Positions 52,507-62,025 of a stretch of 64,000 nucleotides of DNA are shown one piece after another (the stretch's first letter is position 1; the number at the start of each line of letters is the position of its first letter). The DNA comes from an uncultured Prevotellaceae bacterium (lineage in GTDB: Bacteria; Bacteroidota; Bacteroidia; Bacteroidales; Bacteroidaceae), in assembly GCA_900315565.1 (NCBI GenBank), contig OMZS01000026.1, positions 21,181 through 85,180 on the forward strand, read 5' to 3'. A program made the position numbers and the translations under genes. The notes under the pieces were generated by a model that worked only from the letters and a program-made list of their open reading frames with translations, did not search any database and was not told the origin of the DNA.

Positions 52507-53799
52507 TCATGTTTTTTCTGCAAATGGATTATAGTTGCATACGGCCTCAGTCATCGAGTTCAGTTCCATACACATCGCCCGCGATAGAGCTATCCGCTCG
52601 TTTTGATGGGGCCATGGGGCAAGCAGCAACAGCCGTCCTTCGGCGCAAGCCTCAAAATACTGGTGGCCTGGCTTAGAAAACTCATTAAAGCCCCACGAAG
52701 TAATGAAAATGATGGGCCAACGGGCATTCAAGGCGGCACGCATCACGGCTTTCTCGCCTCTCGAAATGGCTGGCGACACGAGCACCGCCCCTTGAGCAGC
52801 TTTTGCAAGGTAGTAATCCACGCTCTCCGCTATCTCTGCTTCGCTAAACCGCCTTGAAAGCTGCACCTGCTCTTTTTCGGGGTGCTCGAGCAGAAACTGG
52901 TTACCTATAGCCGCAAACACATGGTTACCAAACTGCACGCCGAAATGAACCCGAAACAAATCTCTATGGGCCCGGCGAATGGCCAGCCGCCGGGGATTAT
53001 CTTTCACGTAGCCAATGAGCCTCGGGAGCATGTCGTAGCCCTTAGCGATAAGATCGTTGTAACCGCGCTCAAAAAGAAGCCCGCGCCTGCGGTCGTCGGC
53101 TTTCAGCCGCTGCTCAGAAGGAAGCGGCAGCGGAGAAGAGGAAGAAAAGGGAGGCGGAGAGGAGGAAGGAAAGGGAAGCGGCGGTGCCGCTTCATACGGC
53201 AAGCCCATATACCCAGAAAAACTCTTGCCTTTGCCCAGCCTTTCGCCTTCTTTGCCCAGCCCTGCGCCTCCATTGCCTTGCCCTGCGCCTTCTTTTCCTT
53301 GCTCTGCGCCTTCATTGCCTGGCCCTTTGCTATGAAGGCTTTGCGTAGGCTGAGGCACCGCCTCAGCAATACCCGCCTCCAAGCGCCCCTCTCCTCTATT
53401 CCCGAAAAGCTCTCTATAGGCCTTGTTACAGCCCGCTTTAAAGCCGCTCACCACCTGTCCCAGGTGCATTTCTGTTTCTTCCTGCACGAAAAGCACCCCA
53501 TGCAGGTGGTCGGGCATCATCTGAAAAGCCAGCAGCTTCACCTCCGGGTGATACAAAGGAATTGCCTTCCAGCAGCGGGTTACAGCCTCGCCCAAAGGCG
53601 TCAACTTGATATAAGCCCCGTCTCCTTTCGTGCCATTCTCGGTGCCAACAACCAGCTCCCCGAGGACAGGCCTTCGGCCTTCCACAACAAGTGTGAGCAT
53701 GTATATGTGCTTTCCGTAGTAGTTGTTCTGGTTGCTACGGCGTTTCATAGAAGGTTGTTTCGCGCCAGCAAAGGTGTTTCTCGGTTTCTTTTCATCCAT
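52507..53799 (-). CDS. Y1 (REP-associated, RAYT-like) transposase with C-terminal SLOG-like domain
   Basis: 430 residues from the ATG at 53799 (MDEKKPRNTFAGAKQPSMKRRSNQ). The longer frame uses GTG at 53880 and contains a -7 element TATCTTTG (minus strand, 53861-53868). The N-terminal half is a Y1-type transposase domain: HIYMLTLVVEGRRP, a metal-binding PDHLHGVLFV (HxH) and a candidate catalytic Tyr in GCNKAY. Residues about 156-190 are five Gly/Glu-rich heptapeptides from a 21-bp repeat, followed by a Pro/Ser stretch. The C-terminal part (AAQGAVLVSPAISRGEKAVMRAAL... PIIFITSWG... GRLLLLAPWPHQNERIALSRAMCMELN) looks like a DprA/SLOG-type nucleotide-binding fold. Single-copy, with no IS ends visible, so a domesticated RAYT is more likely than an IS200. 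Confidence 0.7.
   Translation of the reverse strand: MDEKKPRNTFAGAKQPSMKRRSNQNNYYGKHIYMLTLVVEGRRPVLGELVVGTENGTKGDGAYIKLTPLGEAVTRCWKAIPLYHPEVKLLAFQMMPDHLHGVLFVQEETEMHLGQVVSGFKAGCNKAYRELFGNRGEGRLEAGIAEAVPQPTQSLHSKGPGNEGAEQGKEGAGQGNGGAGLGKEGERLGKGKSFSGYMGLPYEAAPPLPFPSSSPPPFSSSSPLPLPSEQRLKADDRRRGLLFERGYNDLIAKGYDMLPRLIGYVKDNPRRLAIRRAHRDLFRVHFGVQFGNHVFAAIGNQFLLEHPEKEQVQLSRRFSEAEIAESVDYYLAKAAQGAVLVSPAISRGEKAVMRAALNARWPIIFITSWGFNEFSKPGHQYFEACAEGRLLLLAPWPHQNERIALSRAMCMELNSMTEAVCNYNPFAEKT
53230..53334. repeat. 21-bp tandem array inside the transposase gene (five units)
   Basis: Units start at 53230, 53251, 53272, 53293 and 53314 (tttgcccagccctgcgcc-type core), exactly 21 bp apart and in frame with the transposase. 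Confidence 0.85.
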
Positions 53800-53967
53800 T
53801 TTCGTACTTGTTTGCCCTGCTGCCCCCAATTTGAGAGAGCAATAATTAGGATTCCAGTGGCAAAGATAGCTGTTTTCCACGAGTAATCAGCATTTCAGAC
53901 CAACAAAAACACAACAAAGCAACACAACGGCAAGCTTTTGCCATCGTTCTGCCGTGCTCTGCCTGCC

Positions 53968-54138
53968 GTCCTGCCGTGCTTTACGTTCACCTTCTCGAAA
54001 CATAGATTTCTAAAACCTTGTTTTACGCTCAAATTCTCTAGAGAATTTTGGATAATTACCGTGAAATAATTCTCTAAAACCCGATGAGAAGTTTCCAAAA
54101 CGCGGTACGATTGTGTCAAAACCGCTGTTTCAGGAAAA
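53968..54138. repeat. Palindrome copy C with 21-bp-spaced units on both sides
   Basis: The perfect palindrome AAATTCTCTAGAGAATTT is at 54031-54048. To the right, units start at 54055, 54076, 54097 and 54118 (aaaac at the last three). To the left, ttacgctc (54023-54030) and ttacgttc (53981-53988) are 42 bp apart, twice 21. The first right-hand unit begins attaccgtga, the same as the reverse complement of array A units. Confidence 0.75.
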
Positions 54139-54222
54139 CACAACTTGCTGAATGACAGCGCAAAGCGCGCTTTAGCGTATGTCAATCGCCCTGAGGCTAT
54201 TGTGCCATTTGGCAAAACGCCC

Positions 54223-54314
54223 TATCTTTGCACTACCAATACGCATATCAGCAAATGCCAACCGTTGTTTTGCCTGCCCCCACCTCGCAGAAAATCGGTT
54301 GGCGTTTGTTTTTT
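54223..54314 (+). ncRNA. Candidate small RNA with terminator
   Basis: A -7 element TATCTTTG (54223-54230) with a partial -33 (TTG 54200-54202, 20 bp gap) is followed by about 80 nt with no reading frame and a 13-bp hairpin (54252-54264 with 54296-54308, one G-U pair) plus a T run. This would make an RNA of roughly 80 nt. Alternatively it is only a terminator for leftward or unknown transcription. Confidence 0.35.
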
Positions 54315-54335
54315 AACCGCTTTTAATTGATCATA

Positions 54336-54367
54336 TTTGCTCATTCCGCCAAAAAGCAGTAACTTTG
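54336..54367 (+). promoter_or_regulatory. Bacteroidetes promoter of gpmI
   Basis: TTTG (54336-54339), 20 bp, TAACTTTG (54360-54367), 67 bp before the ATG. Confidence 0.75.
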
Positions 54368-54434
54368 CACTCGCACAAATAAGTGGCAAAAAGATTGGAG
54401 ATAATCAATAACACAATAAACAGGAAAAACAATT

Positions 54435-55955
54435 ATGGCAAAAAAAGCTCTGCTGATGATTCTCGACGGTTGGGGAATCGGAAAACATGGAAAGGGTGAT
54501 GTGATTTTCAACACACCCACTCCTTATCTTGACTATTTGAACGCAGTAAGCGCACACGCACAGCTGCAAGCCTCGGGCGAAGACGTAGGTCTGCCCGACG
54601 GACAAATGGGAAACTCGGAGGTGGGACACCTCAACATCGGTGCCGGACGCATCGTCTATCAAGACCTGGTGAAAATCAACCGCGCCTGCAAGGACGGCTC
54701 CATCGTGGAGAACCCGCAGGTGAAGGCTGCTTACACTTACGCCAAGGATAATGGCAAAAAACTCCACCTGATGGGCCTGACCAGCGACGGTGGCGTTCAC
54801 TCTAGCCTCGACCATCTTTTCAAGCTCATTGAGGTGGGCAAGACCTACGGATTGAAGGACCAGACCTTCGTTCACTGTTTCATGGACGGCCGCGACACCG
54901 ACCCCAAGAGCGGTAAGGGATTCATTGAGCAGGTGCAGCAGGTGTGCCAGCAAAACGATGCCCACATCGCCAGCATCGTGGGGCGTTTCTACGCCATGGA
55001 CCGCGACAAGCGATGGGAGCGCGTCAAAGAGGCTTACGACCTGGTGGTAGCCGGACAGGGCAAACAAGCCACCGACATGGTGCAGGCCATGCAGGAAAGC
55101 TACAACGAGGGCGTTACCGACGAGTTTATCAAGCCTATTCACAACGCCTCGGTCAACGGAATCATTGAGGAAGGTGACGTAGTCATTTTCATTAATTTCC
55201 GCAACGACCGCGCCAAGGAGCTCACCATCGTCCTGACACAGGAAGACATGCCCGACGCTGGCATGAAAACCATTCCCGGACTGCAATACTACTGCATGAC
55301 TCCCTACGACGCCAAGTTCGAGGGACTGCACATCTTGTTCCCCAAGGAGAATGTTGAGGACACGCTGGGTGAATATCTCTCGCGCCAGGGTAAAAAACAA
55401 CTCCACACGGCCGAAACCGAGAAGTATGCCCATGTGACCTTCTTCTTCAATGGCGGACGCGAGGCTCCCTTCGAGGGCGAGGACCGCATTCTGGTAGCAA
55501 GTCCCAAGGTGGCTACTTACGACCTGAAACCCGAAATGAGTGCTTACGAGGTGAAAGACAAACTGGTGGGTGCCATCAACACCGGAGAGTACGACTTCAT
55601 CGTGGTGAACTTCGCCAACGGCGACATGGTGGGTCACACAGGCGTCTATAACGCCATTGCCAAGGCCGTATGGGCCGTTGACAACTGCGTGCGCGAGGTG
55701 ATTGAGGCAGCTAAGAAGAACGATTATGAGGCCATTATCATTGCCGACCACGGCAATGCCGACAATGCCATCAATCCCGACGGCACTCCCAACACCGCCC
55801 ACTCGCTCAACCCCGTGCCGTTTATTTATGTCACCAACAACAACAGCGCCACGGTGCGCGACGGCCGTCTGGCCGACGTGGCTCCCAGCATTCTCCACAT
55901 TATGGGACTGGAGCAGCCCGCCGACATGACCGGCGAATGTCTTATTCAGGACTAA
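54435..55955 (+). CDS. gpmI: 2,3-bisphosphoglycerate-independent phosphoglycerate mutase
   Basis: 506 residues: [10 protein letters not shown] (metal Asp), [20 protein letters not shown] with the phosphorylated Ser, [56 protein letters not shown] and [16 protein letters not shown] are iPGM blocks. It interconverts 3- and 2-phosphoglycerate in glycolysis with two Mn ions. Monocistronic, closed by the terminator at 56002-56038. Confidence 0.96.
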   Translation: MAKKALLMILDGWGIGKHGKGDVIFNTPTPYLDYLNAVSAHAQLQASGEDVGLPDGQMGNSEVGHLNIGAGRIVYQDLVKINRACKDGSIVENPQVKAAYTYAKDNGKKLHLMGLTSDGGVHSSLDHLFKLIEVGKTYGLKDQTFVHCFMDGRDTDPKSGKGFIEQVQQVCQQNDAHIASIVGRFYAMDRDKRWERVKEAYDLVVAGQGKQATDMVQAMQESYNEGVTDEFIKPIHNASVNGIIEEGDVVIFINFRNDRAKELTIVLTQEDMPDAGMKTIPGLQYYCMTPYDAKFEGLHILFPKENVEDTLGEYLSRQGKKQLHTAETEKYAHVTFFFNGGREAPFEGEDRILVASPKVATYDLKPEMSAYEVKDKLVGAINTGEYDFIVVNFANGDMVGHTGVYNAIAKAVWAVDNCVREVIEAAKKNDYEAIIIADHGNADNAINPDGTPNTAHSLNPVPFIYVTNNNSATVRDGRLADVAPSILHIMGLEQPADMTGECLIQD

Positions 55956-56001
55956 AAGGGTTCTGCTGATATGGCAAAGGCATGAAGCCTTCATATAGCA
56001 C

Positions 56002-56038
56002 AAAAGCCGCGAGAGCATCCCCTGCTTTCGCGGCTTTT
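56002..56038 (+). terminator. Terminator of gpmI
   Basis: 16-nt arms (56002-56017, 56023-56038) with one mismatch, GC-rich core gccgcg and a terminal A/T run. Confidence 0.8.
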
Positions 56039-56140
56039 AGTGTCATAGCCCCCACAATAATAATCATTTTTTGCATCTACTGGCTGTCTAATTCGATATT
56101 TTTTCCTAACTTTGCAAAAACAAACCCAAAACAATCACTT

Positions 56141-58597
56141 ATGACAAAACTTTCATCCACGCTCTCACTGTCATTATTGCTCACGGCTGCCACCACGATG
56201 AGCAGTTCTGCTGCTATGGCTCAAGGGCAACAGCCCATGCGAATGTGGTACGACCGTCCCGCCCAGTATTTCGAGGAGTCGCTCCCTATTGGCAACGGCA
56301 AAATGGGCGCACTCATCTACGGCTCGCCCGACAACGACAGCATCTATCTCAACGATATCACCCTTTGGACGGGCAAACCTGTAGATAGAAACGAGGACGC
56401 GGGTGCCTCGCGATGGATTCCTGAAATACGAAAGGCACTGTTCAATGAGGACTATGCGCTGGCCGACTCGCTGCAGCTCAACGTGCAAGGGCACAACTCG
56501 CAGCACTACCAGCCACTGGCCACGCTCCACATTGCCGACCCCAATGCCGGCAAATACACAGCCTACCGCCGCGAACTGAACCTCGACAGTGCCCTCGCGC
56601 GCGTGTGCTATAAAATAGGTGAGGTGAACTACGAACGCGAATATTTCGCCTCGGCTCCCGACCGTGTCATCGCCCTGCGCATCAAAGCCAGCCAACCCAA
56701 AGCCATCAACGTGCAACTGAGCATCACTTCGCAGGTTCCCCACAGGGTGAAAGCCTCCGAACAACAGCTCGTCATTACAGGCCATGCCATGGGCGACCCA
56801 GAAAACTCCATCCGCTTCTGTTCGAACGTGCTCGTGAAACTCAAGGACGGACAATGCCTGAAGAAGGACACACTATTGCAAATAGAGAATGCCACCGAAC
56901 TGGAGGTATATTTCACCAATGCCACCAGTTTCAACGGTTTCAACCGACATCCCGTCAGCGAGGGCGCACCCTACATAGAGCAGGCTGCCGACGATGCATG
57001 GCATTTGCAAAACTATACCTACGAGCAGCTACGCCAACGGCATATCGACGACTATCGCAAATACTTCTGCCGCCTGGAAATGAACCTGGAGGGTGCAACC
57101 TTTAACCACGACCGCACCACCGAACAAATGCTTCGCGAATATACCGATGAAATGGGTAAAAACAGAGCTTCGGAAGCCTATCTCGAAACACTCTACATGC
57201 AATACGGACGCTATCTGCTCATCAGTTGTTCGCGCACACCCGGTGTTCCAGCCAACCTGCAAGGACTCTGGACCCCCCATCTGTGGTCTCCGTGGCGCGG
57301 AAACTACACAGTAAATATTAATTTGGAGGAAAACTACTGGCCAGCCTTCACAGCCAATCTGGCAGAAATGGCTGCTCCGCTCGACGATTTCGTGGCCGCA
57401 TTGGCAGAAAACGGCCAATTCACCGCAAAAAATTACTATGGCATCAGCCGCGGATGGTGCAGTAGCCACAATAGCGACATCTGGGCCATGACCAACCCCG
57501 TTGGCGAAAAAAATGAAAAACCCGAGTGGGCCAACTGGAATCTGGGCGGCGCTTGGCTCGTGAATACCCTGTGGGAACGCTACCTCTTTACTCAGGACAC
57601 ACGCTACCTGCAACAAACCGTACTGCCACTGATGCGCGGAGCATCCGACTTTTGCACAGACTGGCTTGTGAGTAATCCCAACCGCCCTGAGGAACTCATT
57701 ACCGCCCCCAGCACATCGCCTGAAAATGAGTACGTAACAGACAAAGGATACCACGGAATGACCTGCTACGGCGGCACAGCCGACCTGGCCATCATACGCG
57801 AACTGCTTATCAACACCATTGCTGCCGAACAAACGCTCAACCCCTTCGACCGCGCCATTGAGTCTCAACAGCAGACGCTCAGCGCATTGCGGCCCTACAC
57901 CGTGGGACACATGGGCGACCTGAACGAATGGTACTACGACTGGAACGATTTCGACTTTCAGCATCGCCATCAAAGCCATCTCATCGGACTCTATCCGGGC
58001 CATCACCTCACCACCAAAACAACACCCGAGCTTGCCCAGGCCTGCAGGCGCTCACTGGAAATAAAAGGCGACAAAACAACAGGTTGGAGTACCGGATGGC
58101 GCATCAATCTGTGGGCACGACTGCACGACAGCCAGCAGGCATACCACATTTATCAGAAACTGCTCACCTACGTCAGCCCCGACGGATACAAAGGTCCTGA
58201 CAGGCGACACTCGGGCGGCACTTATCCCAACCTGATGGACGCTCATCCGCCTTTCCAGATTGACGGCAATTTTGGCGGCACGGCTGGCGTTTGCGAAATG
58301 CTGGTACAAAGCAGCGCGCCGCTACCCGCGCTGAGCGGCAATGCCTCTGAGGTGAAAACCAACGCGGTATATACCATCGAATTGCTGCCGGCCCTGCCGC
58401 AGGCATGGCCATCGGGCAGCGTGAAAGGTATTTGCGCGCGTGGCGGACTGGAAGTGGCGATGAAATGGCGCAACGCCAAGGTGGCCGAAGCCGTCATCAC
58501 CAACAAAACCGATAAACGCGCCAACGTGGTGGTGAAATACAACGGACAGGAAAAGGCCATCGCTATTGATGGAGGCAAGACCAAAACGCTGAAATGA
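56141..58597 (+). CDS. GH95-family alpha-L-fucosidase (or related galactosidase)
   Basis: 818 residues from the ATG at 56141 (signal peptide [20 protein letters not shown]...). GH95 features: [27 protein letters not shown] and LNDITLWTG at the N-terminus, [93 protein letters not shown] and [24 protein letters not shown]. The enzymes invert and release alpha-1,2-fucose from host or plant glycans; some act on L-galactose. A -7 element TAACTTTG is at 56107-56114. It overlaps the next gene by 4 bp (ATGA), so the three genes to 60647 form an operon. Confidence 0.92.
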   Translation: MTKLSSTLSLSLLLTAATTMSSSAAMAQGQQPMRMWYDRPAQYFEESLPIGNGKMGALIYGSPDNDSIYLNDITLWTGKPVDRNEDAGASRWIPEIRKALFNEDYALADSLQLNVQGHNSQHYQPLATLHIADPNAGKYTAYRRELNLDSALARVCYKIGEVNYEREYFASAPDRVIALRIKASQPKAINVQLSITSQVPHRVKASEQQLVITGHAMGDPENSIRFCSNVLVKLKDGQCLKKDTLLQIENATELEVYFTNATSFNGFNRHPVSEGAPYIEQAADDAWHLQNYTYEQLRQRHIDDYRKYFCRLEMNLEGATFNHDRTTEQMLREYTDEMGKNRASEAYLETLYMQYGRYLLISCSRTPGVPANLQGLWTPHLWSPWRGNYTVNINLEENYWPAFTANLAEMAAPLDDFVAALAENGQFTAKNYYGISRGWCSSHNSDIWAMTNPVGEKNEKPEWANWNLGGAWLVNTLWERYLFTQDTRYLQQTVLPLMRGASDFCTDWLVSNPNRPEELITAPSTSPENEYVTDKGYHGMTCYGGTADLAIIRELLINTIAAEQTLNPFDRAIESQQQTLSALRPYTVGHMGDLNEWYYDWNDFDFQHRHQSHLIGLYPGHHLTTKTTPELAQACRRSLEIKGDKTTGWSTGWRINLWARLHDSQQAYHIYQKLLTYVSPDGYKGPDRRHSGGTYPNLMDAHPPFQIDGNFGGTAGVCEMLVQSSAPLPALSGNASEVKTNAVYTIELLPALPQAWPSGSVKGICARGGLEVAMKWRNAKVAEAVITNKTDKRANVVVKYNGQEKAIAIDGGKTKTLK

Positions 58598-59766
58598 CAC
58601 GTCTGTTAATTGGCATACTGTTAGCTACATGGAGTCTGGCCGTGCCCGCGCAGGACTGGAACATGCACTGGATTCGGGCTGCCTCAACTTGTCCTACTGA
58701 ACAACTATGGTTCAAGCGCAGTTTCAACTTCAACACCATGCCTACCGAGGTATTTGTCGAGGTGGCCAGTGGCGGGCGTTTTATACTCTACGTCAACGGT
58801 CTAAACGTAACAACCCAACTGTTTGAGCCAGGCCGTGCTGAGGACAGCAACACAATATGTGTGGTGAGATACGACGTGTTGCCGTTCATTCAGCGAGGTT
58901 CCAACACCATTGCTGTCTGGTATTCGCCTCTGCCAACCAACAAGACAACAGCAGGGGCGGCCGCTGCCACGAAGGCACCCAAACAGCTTTCGCTAGAACT
59001 GTTTGGCAAAGCAGCAGGGCTAAAATTTGCCCATTTCACCGACGAAACGTGGACATGCATGTCGGCATTCGCCCACACCATGAGCAATGGCGACGAAATG
59101 ATTGACGGGCGTTATCACATCAATGGCAATGCAACACCAACAGCCTTTATGAAACGCGTGGAGCGACTGAACAATTATATGGCCTCAGCCGTGGACAGCC
59201 GGCAGAAGGTGGGTTTACCCATGCGCGTCAACCTGATTCACAATTGCCACTTGTGGGAAGACACTCACCTACCCGTACTGCTGCCCGACAGCATTGTCAA
59301 CACAGCATCCGACAGCAGTTCTGTTGCTGCCAACGACAGCCTGAAAAAAAACGTCACCAACATCGCTGTTTCCCAAAAGCGCCGTTTGGCTGTAGGTTGC
59401 GGCGCACAATTCTGGGGGCGCGTGAGGGTGACATTGCAAAAAATGACGGCTGGCGACACTCTTCACATCAATGGGCTGCACTATGTTTGCAACGGCAAAG
59501 ACGAAGAGCAGGTCTGCCGCCGGTTCACCATGGGCGAGGCGGGCTTTGTCGAGATGGAAGTTCCTTATTACCTAAGCAGCGACAAAATTGTGAGTGTCGA
59601 AGCCATGGATGTGCTGCTACCCGACAGCCACTATGTACGTCCCTATGCAGAGGACCGAAACAGCCATCAGCCCGATGAAACCACTGTTTTTTACGACAAC
59701 GACGAGGACGAAGAAGAAGACAACAGCGAAACCGATAATACCACCAATAGCGTAAACAACGAATAA
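58594..59766 (+). CDS. Secreted beta-sandwich protein with acidic tail, unknown function
   Basis: 390 residues: signal peptide ([20 protein letters not shown]), then [25 protein letters not shown]... [18 protein letters not shown], which resembles the carbohydrate-binding-like N-terminal domain of GH78 enzymes, but no catalytic domain follows. A second beta domain ([32 protein letters not shown]) comes after a Ser-rich linker and the C-terminus is a run of Asp and Glu ([15 protein letters not shown]). Translationally coupled to the GH95 gene; it could bind the same glycan. No known function. Confidence 0.65.
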   Translation: MTRLLIGILLATWSLAVPAQDWNMHWIRAASTCPTEQLWFKRSFNFNTMPTEVFVEVASGGRFILYVNGLNVTTQLFEPGRAEDSNTICVVRYDVLPFIQRGSNTIAVWYSPLPTNKTTAGAAAATKAPKQLSLELFGKAAGLKFAHFTDETWTCMSAFAHTMSNGDEMIDGRYHINGNATPTAFMKRVERLNNYMASAVDSRQKVGLPMRVNLIHNCHLWEDTHLPVLLPDSIVNTASDSSSVAANDSLKKNVTNIAVSQKRRLAVGCGAQFWGRVRVTLQKMTAGDTLHINGLHYVCNGKDEEQVCRRFTMGEAGFVEMEVPYYLSSDKIVSVEAMDVLLPDSHYVRPYAEDRNSHQPDETTVFYDNDEDEEEDNSETDNTTNSVNNE

Positions 59767-59768
59767 AT

Positions 59769-60647
59769 ATGGAGAGAAATGCTATACAAGAACTGAATGT
59801 AGATAAAATGAAAGGTCTGGGAACGGGCAGCTTTCTCGAAGACGATCTCGTGCTGCTCGACGACATGTCCGAAGCTCCCATTCCGCGCGACCCACGGCGT
59901 ATGAACCGCATTGTGGTAGCGCTTTGTACGCACGGACGCGCTCAATACACCATCGACACACAAGAACAAATGGTGAAGGCCAACGAGATTCTCATCATTT
60001 CGGAAGGCCACATTCTCGACAATTTCATGGCTAGTCCCGACCTTGAGGGACTTTGTTTCATTTTAACGGCCAACTTCTTCAACGAAATCATTAAAAACGT
60101 GAGCGACGTGTCGGCCCTGTTTCTGTTTTCGCGCTACCATCCGGTAGTTTCGGTATCATCACGCGAAGCAGAAGTGTTCAAAAGCTATTTCGCCATGATA
60201 AAAGAACGAACGGCCAACACCGAGAATCACTTCCGGCGCGACGCTGTGCGCACGTTGCTACTGGCCATGTTCTACGATTTGAGCAATGTAATCTACCGTT
60301 TGCAACAGAAAAACGACCGACGACAGACACGCGCCGACATTATTTTCACGAAATTCATAAAAATGGTGGAGGAAAACTTCAGAAAGGAGCGCCGTGTGGG
60401 ATGGTATGCAGAGCAATTGTGCATCACGCCAAAATATCTTTCTGAAACCATCAAGCAGGTGAGTAAACGCACACCCAACGAATGGATTGACAGCTACGTG
60501 ACGCTGGAAATGCGCATCATGCTGAAAAATACCACAAAAAGCATCAAAGAAATTGCCGAAAATCTGCACTTTCCTAATCAGTCGTTCCTCGGAAAGTTTT
60601 TCAAGGAACACGTGGGGATGAGCCCGTCGGAATACAGAAAAAGCTAA
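59769..60647 (+). CDS. AraC-family transcriptional regulator
   Basis: 292 residues, starting 2 bp after the previous stop. The N-terminal cupin-like sensor (VVALCTHGRAQYTIDTQEQMVKANEILIISEGH) is followed by two HTH motifs (RVGWYAEQLCITPKYLSETIKQVSKRTPNEWID; SIKEIAENLHFPNQSFLGKFFKEHVGMSPSEYRK), the AraC signature. In the operon with GH95 it most likely controls fucoside use; the inducer is unknown. It converges with the DUF3109-like gene and overlaps it by 4 bp. Confidence 0.88.
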   Translation: MERNAIQELNVDKMKGLGTGSFLEDDLVLLDDMSEAPIPRDPRRMNRIVVALCTHGRAQYTIDTQEQMVKANEILIISEGHILDNFMASPDLEGLCFILTANFFNEIIKNVSDVSALFLFSRYHPVVSVSSREAEVFKSYFAMIKERTANTENHFRRDAVRTLLLAMFYDLSNVIYRLQQKNDRRQTRADIIFTKFIKMVEENFRKERRVGWYAEQLCITPKYLSETIKQVSKRTPNEWIDSYVTLEMRIMLKNTTKSIKEIAENLHFPNQSFLGKFFKEHVGMSPSEYRKS

Positions 60648-61279
60648 AGATAGCCTTGCTTTTTCAAATCGTCGGCCACTTGGCAGAGTTCGTCATACCA
60701 CTCTTCGCCAAAACGGCGTATAAGTGGCTCACGCAAAAACTGATAAACGGGCAGTTGCAACTCTTCGCCTTTTTTCACGGCATCTTTGCAAACGCTCCAC
60801 CGGTTGTAGTTCAACCCCACCAATCCGCCCTTGAATACTTTCACACGGATGGGATAAAGCGAGCAGCTAATGGGTTTGCACCAACTGGTTCTGCCCGAGC
60901 GAAAGGCTTTCTCAAGTGCACACAAGCAGCAGTCGTGAATGGTTTCGCCTGTATTCTGGTCTTTCAGGTCGGCATAGCACGTAAAAACGCAGTTCTTACC
61001 ATTCACGATGCTGGTGACAAGATCGCCTTCGGGGTCGGTATAAGCTACACCTTGCTTATCAACAACAGCCTGCGCCGAGGCAGAAAGGTCACTCCACACT
61101 TCATCGAGCACATTCTCAATTTCGCCGATTTCATCGAGCGAAACAGGTGCTCCGGCATCACCTTCTACACAGCAAATGCCCTTACACGCACTAAGGTCGC
61201 AGCAAAACTTTTCTGTCAGAATATCGGAGGAAACCAACACGTTGCCCACTTGCAATATAGGAAGTATATTATCTTTCAT
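60644..61279 (-). CDS. DUF3109-like Cys-rich protein
   Basis: 211 residues with many Cys in the pattern FCCDLSACKGICCVEGDAGAP, CVFTCYADL, HDCCLCALEKAF, WCKPISCSLYPIRV and WSVCKDAV. This corresponds to the DUF3109 family, probably an iron-sulfur or zinc protein. No membrane segment. Biochemical function is not established. Upstream of it lies ung on the same strand, 48 bp apart. Confidence 0.82.
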   Translation of the reverse strand: MKDNILPILQVGNVLVSSDILTEKFCCDLSACKGICCVEGDAGAPVSLDEIGEIENVLDEVWSDLSASAQAVVDKQGVAYTDPEGDLVTSIVNGKNCVFTCYADLKDQNTGETIHDCCLCALEKAFRSGRTSWCKPISCSLYPIRVKVFKGGLVGLNYNRWSVCKDAVKKGEELQLPVYQFLREPLIRRFGEEWYDELCQVADDLKKQGYL

Positions 61280-61327
61280 TTGCTTCTTATTCCATTCACA
61301 ATTTTTCGCCTTTACCTCTTCGTTTCC

Positions 61328-61993
61328 TCACCATTGAACAGGCTCAATGCCATGCTGGCGTAAATAGTCGTTGCAACGTGAAAACTGATGCTGCCCGAAC
61401 CATCCGCCACGATTGGCCGAAAGCGGCGAAGGGTGAACCGACTCAAGCACGAGATTTCGTGTTTTATCTATCATGTAGGCTTTGCCACGTGCAAAACCGC
61501 CCCAAAGCATATAGACTATGTGTTCGCGCTGGGTGGCAAGGGCCTTAATGGCGGCATCAGTGAAGGTTTGCCAGCCAAGCCTTGCATGTGAGTTGGCCAG
61601 ATGGGCACGAACAGTTAGCGAGGCATTGAGCAGCAGCACGCCTTGCTCGGCCCAGCGGGTGAGATTGCCTGTGGCGGGAATGTTAATTCCCAGGTCATCA
61701 TGAATTTCTCGGAAGATGTTCTGAAGCGAAGGCGGAAAAGGTACTCCGTCTTGAACCGAGAAACTCAGTCCGTGAGCCTGCCCTGGCTCATGATAAGGAT
61801 CTTGCCCGATAATGACCACTTTTACCCGATGAAATGGACACAAATTGAAGGCATTGAAAATGAATCGACCCGGCGGATAGCACGTTGTCGATTCATATTC
61901 CTGACGCACAGCCTTAGTGAGCTGCACAAAATAAGGCTTCTCAAACTCGCTCATGAGATGCTCTTTCCACGAAGACTCTATCTGTACGTTCAT
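61328..61993 (-). CDS. ung: Uracil-DNA glycosylase
   Basis: 221 residues, family 1 UNG: water-activating loop VIIGQDPYHEPGQAHGLSFSV (Asp and His), NIFREIHDDLG, GVLLLNASLTVR, YMLWGGFARGKA and the DNA-insertion loop HPSPLSANRGG. It removes uracil from DNA in base excision repair. Standard length; start MNVQIESSWKEHL. Confidence 0.96.
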   Translation of the reverse strand: MNVQIESSWKEHLMSEFEKPYFVQLTKAVRQEYESTTCYPPGRFIFNAFNLCPFHRVKVVIIGQDPYHEPGQAHGLSFSVQDGVPFPPSLQNIFREIHDDLGINIPATGNLTRWAEQGVLLLNASLTVRAHLANSHARLGWQTFTDAAIKALATQREHIVYMLWGGFARGKAYMIDKTRNLVLESVHPSPLSANRGGWFGQHQFSRCNDYLRQHGIEPVQW

Positions 61994-62025
61994 CTGGTTT
62001 GTATTTTTGAATGATGAAAATCTCT

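Noticed and set aside
53895-54215. 106-codon minus-strand frame across palindrome copy C
   Set aside because: It runs through palindrome and repeat units; composition is that of repeat DNA.
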